The notes under the pieces: model-generated | Database searches by the model: none | What the model saw: the letters and a program-made list of their open reading frames with translations, nothing else | What the model was told of the DNA's origin: nothing | Position numbers and translations under genes: made by a program | Source of the DNA: Chromatiaceae bacterium | Lineage (GTDB): Bacteria > Pseudomonadota > Gammaproteobacteria > Chromatiales > Chromatiaceae | Length of the DNA stretch: 64,000 nucleotides | NCBI GenBank assembly: GCA_019356535.1 | Contig: CP037918.1 | Span: 1,054,001-1,118,000, forward strand | Reading direction: 5' to 3' | In this document: piece by piece, positions 8,157 through 15,468 of the stretch | How the letters are laid out: every line of letters starts with the position of its first letter | How positions within the stretch are numbered: the stretch's first letter is position 1

Positions 8157-9007
8157 TGCGGCGTCCCGGCCTGCTGCTCCTGCTCATGGTGCTGTGGCTG
8201 GGCGAGACGAACGCCACTGACATGACCCTGGACGACGGTCGCCTGGCACTGGCTTTGGGTGACTATGCTCGTGCCAGGGCGCTGCTCGAACCACTGCACG
8301 CACAGGGTGAGCCGCGCGCCACCTTTTACCTGAGCCTGATTTACCAGAAGGGACTGGGCGTAGAGGCGGATCCTGAACGGGCGCGTCGCCTGTTACGGCA
8401 GGCCGCCGATGGTGGCGATCCAGCGGCCCAGTACAACCTGGGCAATGAATACCTGCGTGAGGGTACCGAGGCCGGTGCCGCACGCGCTGCCGCCTTGTGG
8501 CGCCAGGCGGCGGAACAGGGTCTGGTGCTGGCGCAGCACAACCTGGGCAGCCTGTATGCACTGGGCAAGGGTGTAGAGCGCGATCTCGAGCAGGCGCGCT
8601 ACTGGTACCGCATGGCGCAACGCAATGGTTCCACCCGGTCTGCCGAGCTGCTCGCTGCACTCGACAAGCTGCAGGACGAAATCAGGGAAGGACAAGGGTC
8701 AGGGACAATCGTGGTGAATGCCGCCTGGCTGGCGGCGCGTCGGGACCAGGAGTTCACCCTGCAACTGCTGGCCACGCGCGATCGCGCGGTATTGGAAAAA
8801 CTGGTGAGTTCCCGGGTCTGGCGACGTTCTCTGTTGCGTTATCGGATCCGCGCTGGCGACGGACAGGTCCTGTGGGCCCTGGGATATGGCATCTTTGCCG
8901 ATGCGAAGCAGGCGGGGCGGGCCCGTCAGGAGTTGCCTGCGTGGCTCCGCGGCATGGACCCCTGGCCGCGCAGCCTGGCCAGCATCCGCGAGCGCCTGGC
9001 CGAGTAG
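8153..9007 (+). CDS. Exported Sel1-repeat protein with C-terminal SPOR-like domain
   Basis: Signal peptide (MMRRPGLLLLLMVLWLGETNA) then three or four Sel1-type repeats at about residues 30-165, for example ATFYLSLIYQKGLGVEADPE, AQYNLGNEYLREG and AQHNLGSLYALGKGVERDLE. The last 90 residues look like a SPOR peptidoglycan-binding fold: FTLQLLATRDRAVLEKLV, YRIRAGDGQVLWALGYGIFA, then A..A..LPAWLRGMDPWPRS. It would sit in the periplasm, probably at septal or denuded glycan. The SPOR call is by pattern. Start overlaps the mscS stop; a second ATG directly follows the first. Confidence 0.82.
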   Translation: MMRRPGLLLLLMVLWLGETNATDMTLDDGRLALALGDYARARALLEPLHAQGEPRATFYLSLIYQKGLGVEADPERARRLLRQAADGGDPAAQYNLGNEYLREGTEAGAARAAALWRQAAEQGLVLAQHNLGSLYALGKGVERDLEQARYWYRMAQRNGSTRSAELLAALDKLQDEIREGQGSGTIVVNAAWLAARRDQEFTLQLLATRDRAVLEKLVSSRVWRRSLLRYRIRAGDGQVLWALGYGIFADAKQAGRARQELPAWLRGMDPWPRSLASIRERLAE

Positions 9008-9013
9008 CGTGTC

Positions 9014-9871
9014 TCATCCGGAGAGCAGGGAACGTACCTCGGCGATCTGCTCGGCTGGGCCTTCCAGTTCCAGCACCGTGATCTCGGTGTCCACGCCGAC
9101 CCGTGCAAAAGCGCTGTAGTTGGGCCATTCCATCGGGCAGGTATCCGCATCCACCTTGCCGCTGGAAGCCAGGTGTTCCAGACGGGCGACCAGCACCAGG
9201 TCGGCGTAGTCGGCCTTTTCGCGTTCGCGCTTCAGGTCCAGGCAGGCTACCGGTACTTCAGCCAGACAATCCGCGAACTGCCATTCGCGCAGCATGTCGC
9301 GACCAAGTGCTGGGGCGACTTCGTTCAGCAGGCGCTCGACCAGCGCCTGATCGGCCTCGAAGCCCAGTTCCAGCTCGAGCCTGGTGAACACCGGCAAGGC
9401 GCCGATGTTGTGGATCAGCCCGGCGAGCATGGCCTGTTCGGGGTCGAGCCCGTGCACGCTGGTGGCCAGTACGCGGGCGATGGCGGCAACCTCCACGCTG
9501 TCGTTCCAGATGCGGCGAAAGGCATGGTCCAGTGCGTCGGAGGTGGCCTGGAATATCTGTTTCATGGCCAGGCTGATGACCAGGTTCTTGACCAGCTTCA
9601 GACCCATGCGGGTGACGACCGTCTGGATATTGTCGATGCGGCGTGCACCACCGTAGAGGGCACTGTTGGCGACTTGCAGCAGGCGCGCGGTAAGCGCCGG
9701 GTCCTGGGTCACGATCTCGGCGATGGTCGCAGCGTTGCTGTCTTCGCTCTCGACCGCTTCGCGCACCCGAAGCGCGACCTCGGGCAGGGTGGGCAACTGG
9801 ATACGGTTGGTGGCGATATCCCCGAGGATCTGCTCAGCGAAGGTGGAGGGATCGAGTACGACAGCAGACAT
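9014..9871 (-). CDS. HDOD-domain signalling protein
   Basis: A 285-aa soluble protein. The HDOD domain (a degenerate HD-like fold used in signalling) covers about residues 18-215: LPTLPEVALRVREAVESED, IVTQDPALTARLLQVANSAL, RIDNIQTVVTRMGLKLVKNL, then AGLIHNIGALPVF. The HD metal pair is not conserved in the usual form, so no hydrolase activity is expected. The C-terminal 70 residues end in an acidic, leucine-rich segment. Transcribed toward the Sel1/SPOR gene, with six bases between the two stops. Confidence 0.88.
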   Translation of the reverse strand: MSAVVLDPSTFAEQILGDIATNRIQLPTLPEVALRVREAVESEDSNAATIAEIVTQDPALTARLLQVANSALYGGARRIDNIQTVVTRMGLKLVKNLVISLAMKQIFQATSDALDHAFRRIWNDSVEVAAIARVLATSVHGLDPEQAMLAGLIHNIGALPVFTRLELELGFEADQALVERLLNEVAPALGRDMLREWQFADCLAEVPVACLDLKREREKADYADLVLVARLEHLASSGKVDADTCPMEWPNYSAFARVGVDTEITVLELEGPAEQIAEVRSLLSG

Positions 9872-9971
9872 GAATGGGTGCCCCTTTTCAGCGAGATACC
9901 TCTGTAACGGCCAGTTGTGGTGAACTTGAATCGAACACCTGGCCAGCGGGGGCGTCCCATAAATGCCGTGA

Positions 9972-9989
9972 GTCGGGCTTTCGCCCGAC
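9972..9989. repeat. Perfect palindrome GTCGGGC-TTTC-GCCCGAC (family B-like)
   Basis: Seven-base arms with a four-base loop, 18 bp after the ygfZ stop on the minus strand. Read on the minus strand the loop is GAAA, a stable tetraloop. No T-run follows, so it may stabilise the 3' end rather than terminate by itself. It resembles the GTCGG...CCGAC repeats elsewhere in the window. Confidence 0.6.
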
Positions 9990-10007
9990 CAATTGGGCTA
10001 GGAACCG

Positions 10008-10991
10008 CTACTGGGTGAAAGTGTAGGGCAGATCGAGGAAGGTCAGTTGCGGGCCGTCTACGGTGCCCAGGTGTATGTCGCCGGCCTCGGCGGCGGCGAT
10101 CTCGATCACCGCCAGGGCCTCGTAGCCGCCGTCCGGCGAGGGGGCGGACGAGACGATGCGTCCGGTGCCTTGGCCCGAGGCGCTGTGCGGCGAGTAAAGG
10201 GTCTCGCCGGGCGCGGGCTGATCGCTGCTGTCGATGCGCACCCGGTACATGCGGCGCTTGAGTTTACCCAGGTAGTGCATGCGCGCAACGATCTCCTGGC
10301 CGGTATAGCAGCCCTTGGTGAAACTCACGCCGTCGATGATATGGAGGTTGGTCATCTGCGGGACGAAGGCTTCGACCGTGGCCTCGTATACCGTGGGGAT
10401 GCCGGCTCGGATGTCGAGCAATGCCCAGGCGACCGCCGAGGTGGGCCGGGCTGTGCCAGCAGCCTTTTCCCACAGGACCTGCATGGCCTCTGGCTCGCCC
10501 AGCACCTGGAAGCGTGGGCGGTCACCGGGGATGCGGATCACGGTGTAGCCGTCGAGACTGTGCACGCCGTTGTCTTCACTCGGCGGATCGATGGGCAGTA
10601 GGCCGGGGGCGCAGTCGCCAGACAGTTCGATGCGCACCAGCCTGTCGCTGACATCCTCGATCTGCACCTTCGAGCGCAACACGAACATGCGCAGCCGCTG
10701 CAGGGTGGCAGCCAGACGCTCAGCGGGGAGCATCAACAGCAGCGCGTCGTCGCGTTCGAGGATACGGAAGCTCGCCAGCATGCGCCCCTTGGGGCTGCAA
10801 TAGGCGCTGAGCTGGCTGTGGGTGGCGTCGACCTTGTTGATGTCGTTGGTGAGCTGACCCTGCAGGAAGTTGCGTGCGTCTTCTCCGCTCACCTGGAGCA
10901 GGCCGATGTGCGAGAGATCGGTCAGGGCACAGTCGGGGAGGGGGCCGTCGTCGAGCCGTTGTTGGTTCAGGAATTCCTGCCAGTCCAGCAT
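10008..10991 (-). CDS. ygfZ: Folate-binding protein YgfZ
   Basis: A GcvT-like folate-dependent protein that helps assemble or repair iron-sulfur clusters. The diagnostic KGCYTGQEIVARMHYLGK motif with its conserved cysteine is present near residue 225, preceded by LLQVSGEDARNFLQGQLTND and YCSPKGRMLASFRI. The ATG at 10991 is chosen (327 aa) because a GGAGAAC ribosome site lies just upstream and the protein starts MLDWQEFLNQQ; the longer upstream reading frame has no support. Divergent from RNase II, with an 86-bp shared promoter gap. Confidence 0.95.
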   Translation of the reverse strand: MLDWQEFLNQQRLDDGPLPDCALTDLSHIGLLQVSGEDARNFLQGQLTNDINKVDATHSQLSAYCSPKGRMLASFRILERDDALLLMLPAERLAATLQRLRMFVLRSKVQIEDVSDRLVRIELSGDCAPGLLPIDPPSEDNGVHSLDGYTVIRIPGDRPRFQVLGEPEAMQVLWEKAAGTARPTSAVAWALLDIRAGIPTVYEATVEAFVPQMTNLHIIDGVSFTKGCYTGQEIVARMHYLGKLKRRMYRVRIDSSDQPAPGETLYSPHSASGQGTGRIVSSAPSPDGGYEALAVIEIAAAEAGDIHLGTVDGPQLTFLDLPYTFTQ

Positions 10992-11077
10992 GGATGTTCT
11001 CCGCAAATCCTCGGGGTGGGCAGGTATCATAGCCAACTTCCGAGTCGATTTTTCGCAGTCTCCCGAGGGAATTCCAC

Positions 11078-12889
11078 GTGTCCGCATCCATCCGCGCCGG
11101 CAGTCTGGTGCTCTACAAGATCCACCCGGCCCGGGTCAGCGCGGTGGGCGAGAAGATCGAGATCGAACTGGCCGGCGGTAAGTCGCGCAAGGTGCGTCCC
11201 AAGGACGTCAGCTTGTTGCACCCGGGGCCGCTGAATTCGCTCGCTGCCCTGGAAGCCCCGGAAGCCAATGTCGAGGAGGCCTGGGAGCTGTTGCAGGGCG
11301 AGCAGCCGACCTTCGAGGAGCTGGCTGAGCTGGTGTTTGGCGAGTTCACCCCGGCCAGCGCCTGGGCCACCTGGGAACTGTTGCAGAATGGTCTGTATTT
11401 CGCCGGTGACCCTGCAGCCGTGAAGGTCAATGCCCCCGAGGTGGTCGCCGCGCTACGCGCCGAACGCGAACGCAAGCAGCGCGAGGCCGAGGAATGGGAG
11501 GGCTTTCTCGTCCGCGTGGAGCAGGCGGCGCTCGAGGAGGAGGACCGCAAGCGCCTGGCCGAGGTGGAACGTGTTGCCCTGGGGGATGCCACGAGGAGCC
11601 GCATCCTGAGCCACTTCAAGGTGGACGCCACGCCGGAGGCGGCACACCGTTTCCTGTTGCGCTGCGGCTACTGGCCGGCCGAGTACAACCCCTGGCCGCA
11701 GCGCGCCGGCGTGGTGCTCGAATCGCCGGAGATCGGTGTGCCGGCCCTGCCCGAGGAAGACCGGCTCGACCTGACCCACCTCGAGGCCTGGGCGATCGAC
11801 GATGTCGGCAACCAGGACCCGGACGATGCCATCAGCCTGGACGGCGACTACCTGTGGGTGCACGTGGCCGATGTGGCTGCCCTGGTGCGCCCCGATGGGC
11901 ATCTCGACCAGGCGGCGCGCGAGCGCGCGAGCAATCTCTACCTGCCCGAGCGTACCGTCACCATGTTGCCGCCGGCGCTCACCGAGCAGCTGGGCCTGGG
12001 CCTGCAACCGGTCTCCCCGGCGCTGTCGATCGGCCTGCGCCTGGTCGACGGCGAGCCGCGTGACATCCGTATCGAGCGCACCTGGGTGAAAGTCTCGCGC
12101 ACCAGCTACGAGGCGGCCAACGAGCGCCTGCACGAGCCGCTGTTCGCGCGCCTGGCAGAACTCACCACCGTCTATCGCGCGCGACGGCTGGCGCGCAATG
12201 CGGCGCGCATCGACCTGCCCGAGGCCGCGGTCCGCGTGATCGACGACGAAGTGGTGATCCGCCCGCTGCCCAAGATGCCGGCGCGCGACCTGGTGACCGA
12301 CGCCATGTTGATGGCCGGCGAGGCGGTGGCCCGCTTCGCCGAGGCCAATGAGTTGCCTATCCCCTATGCCATGCAGCCCGAGCCTGAGGAGATCCGCCAG
12401 CCACAGACCCTGGCCGAGATGTATGCCTACCGGCGGCTGTTCAAGCCGAGCAATACGGTGCTGCACCCCGAGCCGCACTTCGGCCTGGGGCTGGAACGTT
12501 ATGCCCGCGCCACCAGCCCGCTGCGCCGCTATGCCGACCTGCTGGTGCACCAGCAGTTGCGTGCCTTCGTCGCCGGGATGGAGCCCATGTCACGCGAGAC
12601 CCTGGCCGAGCGCATCGCCGGTATCGACGTGGCGGGCGGGCGCATCCGCCGCGCCGAGCGCCAATCCAACCTGCACTGGAAGCTGATCTACCTGCAGCGT
12701 CACCCCGGATGGGAGGGTGAGGCGGTGGTCGCCGCACTCGAGGAGCGCAAGGTTGTACTCATCATCCCCGAGCTGGCGATGGAGATCCGCATGCGCCCGC
12801 ACGATCGTTTCGCGCCCGATCAGACGGTGCGCCTGCGCCTGCGCGACCTCGATCTCACCACCCAGGACGTCTGGTTCCAGGTGGTCTGA
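11078..12889 (+). CDS. rnb: RNase II family exoribonuclease
   Basis: A 603-aa 3'-to-5' exoribonuclease with an RNB catalytic domain. The active-site string AIDDVGNQDPDDAISLDGDY holds the four metal-binding Asp residues, and RYARATSPLRRYADLLVHQQ holds the catalytic Arg. The N-terminus VLYKIHPARVSAVGEKIEI looks like an OB/SH3-type RNA-binding fold; a short S1-like end (MRPHDRFAPDQTVRLRL) follows. GTG start with GAGGGAA seven bases upstream. It is shorter than E. coli RNase II (644 aa) and may belong to the RNB variant class common in this group rather than being a strict rnb orthologue. Confidence 0.9.
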   Translation: MSASIRAGSLVLYKIHPARVSAVGEKIEIELAGGKSRKVRPKDVSLLHPGPLNSLAALEAPEANVEEAWELLQGEQPTFEELAELVFGEFTPASAWATWELLQNGLYFAGDPAAVKVNAPEVVAALRAERERKQREAEEWEGFLVRVEQAALEEEDRKRLAEVERVALGDATRSRILSHFKVDATPEAAHRFLLRCGYWPAEYNPWPQRAGVVLESPEIGVPALPEEDRLDLTHLEAWAIDDVGNQDPDDAISLDGDYLWVHVADVAALVRPDGHLDQAARERASNLYLPERTVTMLPPALTEQLGLGLQPVSPALSIGLRLVDGEPRDIRIERTWVKVSRTSYEAANERLHEPLFARLAELTTVYRARRLARNAARIDLPEAAVRVIDDEVVIRPLPKMPARDLVTDAMLMAGEAVARFAEANELPIPYAMQPEPEEIRQPQTLAEMYAYRRLFKPSNTVLHPEPHFGLGLERYARATSPLRRYADLLVHQQLRAFVAGMEPMSRETLAERIAGIDVAGGRIRRAERQSNLHWKLIYLQRHPGWEGEAVVAALEERKVVLIIPELAMEIRMRPHDRFAPDQTVRLRLRDLDLTTQDVWFQVV

Positions 12890-12953
12890 CCGGCCTTGAC
12901 CGCCGGGGGCGAAAGCTGGCCTACTCGGGTTCCGGTAACTGAGGGTGCTGGAC

Positions 12954-13529
12954 ATGCTCGATAAGTTCTGTCGCTGGCTGGCCATTTGTTCAATGATGCC
13001 TCCGCTGGCATTTGCCGAGGTGCAGACCGGCAGCGACCCGGAGACCGGCCTGCGCTTCTGGCAGTGGTCGGAGGATGGAGTCTCTGTGCGGCTGGTGCAG
13101 CGTCTACCCGACCAGACCCGGGGCTTTTTCCTGGCGCGCGGCTTCCGTGCTGCCGAGGCTGATCGCATCGCCCGGGCCTGCGTGTTCCAGACAATCTTCC
13201 GTAACGACGGTGCCCGCCCGGTGGATTTCGATCTGCGTGACTGGCGGGTGCTGCACCAGGGTCAGTCCTCGCGGCTGCGCGTGCGCGAGGACTGGGACGC
13301 GCTCTGGCCGGAGGATGCGGTGTCCAAGGCGGCACGCATTGCCCTGCGCTGGTCGCTGCTGCCGACCCGCCAGCACTTCGAGCCCGGCGACTACAACTGG
13401 GGCATGAGCGCTTACGGGTTGGCGCCGGGCAGCCGTTTCGACCTCCGCCTGGTACTGCACATCGGCGGGCAGCCGGTGGAGGCGTTGTTGCCCGGTATCG
13501 AATGCCCCCGTGACGGAGACAAACCATGA
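12954..13529 (+). CDS. Exported protein of unknown function
   Basis: 191 aa with a probable signal peptide (MLDKFCRWLAICSMMPPLAFA). The mature part is rich in Arg, Trp and beta-prone stretches (RLVQRLPDQTRGFFLARGF; DFDLRDWRVLHQG; YNWGMSAYGLAPGSRFDLRL). Two cysteines (ARACVFQ and GIECPRD) could pair. ATG 12954 is eight bases after GAGGG; the GTG nine bases upstream is inside the ribosome site. Its stop overlaps the start of the TlpA-like thioredoxin, so that enzyme may act on it. I do not recognise a family. Confidence 0.75.
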   Translation: MLDKFCRWLAICSMMPPLAFAEVQTGSDPETGLRFWQWSEDGVSVRLVQRLPDQTRGFFLARGFRAAEADRIARACVFQTIFRNDGARPVDFDLRDWRVLHQGQSSRLRVREDWDALWPEDAVSKAARIALRWSLLPTRQHFEPGDYNWGMSAYGLAPGSRFDLRLVLHIGGQPVEALLPGIECPRDGDKP

Positions 13530-14035
13530 AAACGATTTTCCGCTTGTTCGGGTTGCTGTTGCTGACCGGGCTCGTGCTGGCGCAGCAGCCCGGACGCGGC
13601 CTGACCCCGGTGGAGGGGCGGCCCGAGGCCCCGGATTTCACCTTGCTGGATCTGGATGGCGAGACTCACCGCCTGGCCGACTATCGTGGCAAGGTCGTCA
13701 TCGTCAACTTCTGGGCCACCTGGTGCCCACCCTGCCGTGCCGAGATGCCGTCCATGCAGCGTGCCTGGGAAAAACTCCGGGAACAGGGCGTGGTGATGCT
13801 GGGTGTCGATGTGGGCGAAGACGAGGAGACGGTGTTCCAGTTCCTGGCCGATTACCCGGTGGAGTTTCCCCTGCTGCTGGACCAGGACTCCCGGGTGATC
13901 GAGCGCTGGGGTGTGCGTGGCCTGCCCACCACCTTCGTGGTCGATCCTGAGGGGCGGCTGGCCTATCGTGCCGTGGGCGGGCGCAAATGGGACAGTCCCC
14001 GGTTGCTGGAAGCAGTGCTCGCTCTACGCCATTGA
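13526..14035 (+). CDS. TlpA/ResA-like periplasmic thioredoxin
   Basis: A 169-aa exported thiol-disulfide oxidoreductase. A signal peptide (about residues 1-20, ending LVLAQQ) precedes a thioredoxin fold: APDFTLLDLDGETHRLADYR, VNFWATWCPPCRAEMPSMQ with the CPPC active site, and GLPTTFVVDPEGRLAYRAVG with the cis-Pro. It probably reduces or shuffles disulfides in envelope proteins, as in cytochrome c maturation. Its start overlaps the preceding unknown exported gene by four bases, and moaA follows about 100 bp later. Confidence 0.92.
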   Translation: MKTIFRLFGLLLLTGLVLAQQPGRGLTPVEGRPEAPDFTLLDLDGETHRLADYRGKVVIVNFWATWCPPCRAEMPSMQRAWEKLREQGVVMLGVDVGEDEETVFQFLADYPVEFPLLLDQDSRVIERWGVRGLPTTFVVDPEGRLAYRAVGGRKWDSPRLLEAVLALRH

Positions 14036-14091
14036 TGACGTCGATGGCGATATTCGGCACAACATCGGGCGGGAAGTGCTATCTTGTGCAT

Positions 14092-14111
14092 CAGTGTATC
14101 GCCATATACTG
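14092..14111. promoter_or_regulatory. Imperfect inverted repeat and TATACT box before moaA
   Basis: CAGTGTAT-CGCC-ATATACTG has 8-bp arms with one mismatch. TATACT at 14105-14110 may serve as the -10 box, with TTGTGC at 14084-14089 as a -35 at a short 15-bp spacing. An overlapping repressor site is possible; evidence is weak. Confidence 0.3.
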
Positions 14112-14131
14112 ATTCGCCGTCGGGGGGCCAC

Positions 14132-15118
14132 ATGAAACCGCCATTGCGCGACAACTTCGGCCGGACCATCGACTACCTGCGCCTGTCGGTCACCGACCGT
14201 TGTGACCTGCGCTGCCAGTACTGCATGCCCAAGGGGTTCAAGAATTTCGCCGAACCCGGTAGCTGGTTGAGCTTCGAAGAACTGGCGCGCCTGATGGCGG
14301 TGTTCGCCCGTCTGGGCCTGCGTCATCTGCGGCTGACCGGCGGTGAGCCGCTGGTACGCCGTGACCTCCCAGTGCTGGTGCGCATGCTCGCCGAGATCCC
14401 CGGCCTGCAGGATATCTCGCTCTCCAGCAACTGCATGCGCATGGAGAAGCTGGCCGGTCCGCTGGTCGAGGCCGGGGTGAAGCGGCTGAACGTGAGTCTG
14501 GACTCGCTGCGCCCGGAGCGTTTCCGCGAGATCACCGGCGGGGGACGGCTGGACAAGGTGTTGCGCGGTATCGAGGCGGCGCGCGAGGCCGGCATGTGGC
14601 CGATCAAGATCAACACTGTGGCCATGAAGGGCTTCAACGACGACGAGTTCGACGACCTGATCGCCTATTGCGTCGAGCATGGCTACGCCCTGCGCTTCAT
14701 CGAGACCATGCCGGTGGGCGACACCGGGCGCCGGGCCCTGGGCAGTTACCTTAACCTGCAGCAGGTGCGCCAGGAGCTGGTCGAGCGGCACGGCCTGGTG
14801 CCGGCTTCAATGGTCGGTGCCGGACCTGCCCGCTATTACCGGGTGCCCGGCAGCGAGACGCGCATTGGCTTTATCACCCCCATCTCCCAGCACTTCTGCG
14901 CTACCTGCAACCGGGTGCGCTTGTCCTGTGAGGGTGATCTGTTCGCCTGTCTGGGTGACGAGCACCGTTATGGCCTGCGCGAGCCTCTGCGCGCCGGGTG
15001 CAGCGATGAGGAACTGGCCGAGCACGTGCTTGCCGCGATCAACCTCAAACCCGAGCGCCACGAGTTCAACGAGCGCCAGGAGAAGGTGGTGCGCTTCATG
15101 TCCATGACGGGCGGTTGA
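14132..15118 (+). CDS. moaA: GTP 3',8-cyclase (molybdenum cofactor synthesis)
   Basis: Radical-SAM enzyme that starts Moco synthesis from GTP. The N-terminal cluster ligands are CDLRCQYC within LRLSVTDRCDLRCQYCMPKG; the second 4Fe-4S site is CATCNRVRLSCEGDLFACLG (C-x2-C-x13-C). The protein ends in the Gly-Gly tail (SMTGG) needed for GTP binding or activity. The ATG at 14132 gives 328 aa with a GGGGGG ribosome site; the upstream in-frame ATG would add a non-conserved leader. It implies molybdoenzymes elsewhere in the genome. Confidence 0.96.
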   Translation: MKPPLRDNFGRTIDYLRLSVTDRCDLRCQYCMPKGFKNFAEPGSWLSFEELARLMAVFARLGLRHLRLTGGEPLVRRDLPVLVRMLAEIPGLQDISLSSNCMRMEKLAGPLVEAGVKRLNVSLDSLRPERFREITGGGRLDKVLRGIEAAREAGMWPIKINTVAMKGFNDDEFDDLIAYCVEHGYALRFIETMPVGDTGRRALGSYLNLQQVRQELVERHGLVPASMVGAGPARYYRVPGSETRIGFITPISQHFCATCNRVRLSCEGDLFACLGDEHRYGLREPLRAGCSDEELAEHVLAAINLKPERHEFNERQEKVVRFMSMTGG

Positions 15119-15273
15119 GTCGTTCTTGATCCGGCGCATTATTCTGTAGGAGCAAACCCGATATACTCCGCGCCTGGAAGGAACCTCTGATCAAGCTCTT
15201 GGCCACGCGTGGGGGAGGGGAATGCAGCACTTGATTCAGAGCTCCCCTGAACGTCCGCCTGCAGGAGAACGGC

Positions 15274-15468
15274 ATGTCCGACAGCGAGACCCCGAATACC
15301 GGCGACATTTCCCCCAACACCCCGGCGGCCGAGTTCGCCGCCTGGTGTGAGGCCGAGTTCGAGCGCCGTCGCAACTCGGGTGACGACTTCGATGAGGGGC
15401 ATTATCGCAAGGCCATGCAGTTGGTCATCGAGCGCCTGCAACGATTGGAAGACGAGGGCCGGGCATGA
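15274..15468 (+). CDS. Small acidic protein encoded before the membrane SMC-like ATPase
   Basis: A 64-aa acidic, soluble protein with a Pro/Thr-rich, probably disordered first 20 residues and a helical remainder (AEFAAWCEAEFERRRNSGDD, YRKAMQLVIERLQRLEDEG). An AGGAG ribosome site precedes the ATG. Its stop overlaps the ATG of the ATPase (ATGA), so the two are made together; it is probably an accessory or regulatory subunit. No family is recognised. Confidence 0.75.
   Translation: MSDSETPNTGDISPNTPAAEFAAWCEAEFERRRNSGDDFDEGHYRKAMQLVIERLQRLEDEGRA

Noticed and set aside
14092-14111. LexA-like box before moaA
   Set aside because: The repeat is CAGT...ACTG; the LexA site needs CTGT-N8-ACAG, so it does not fit.
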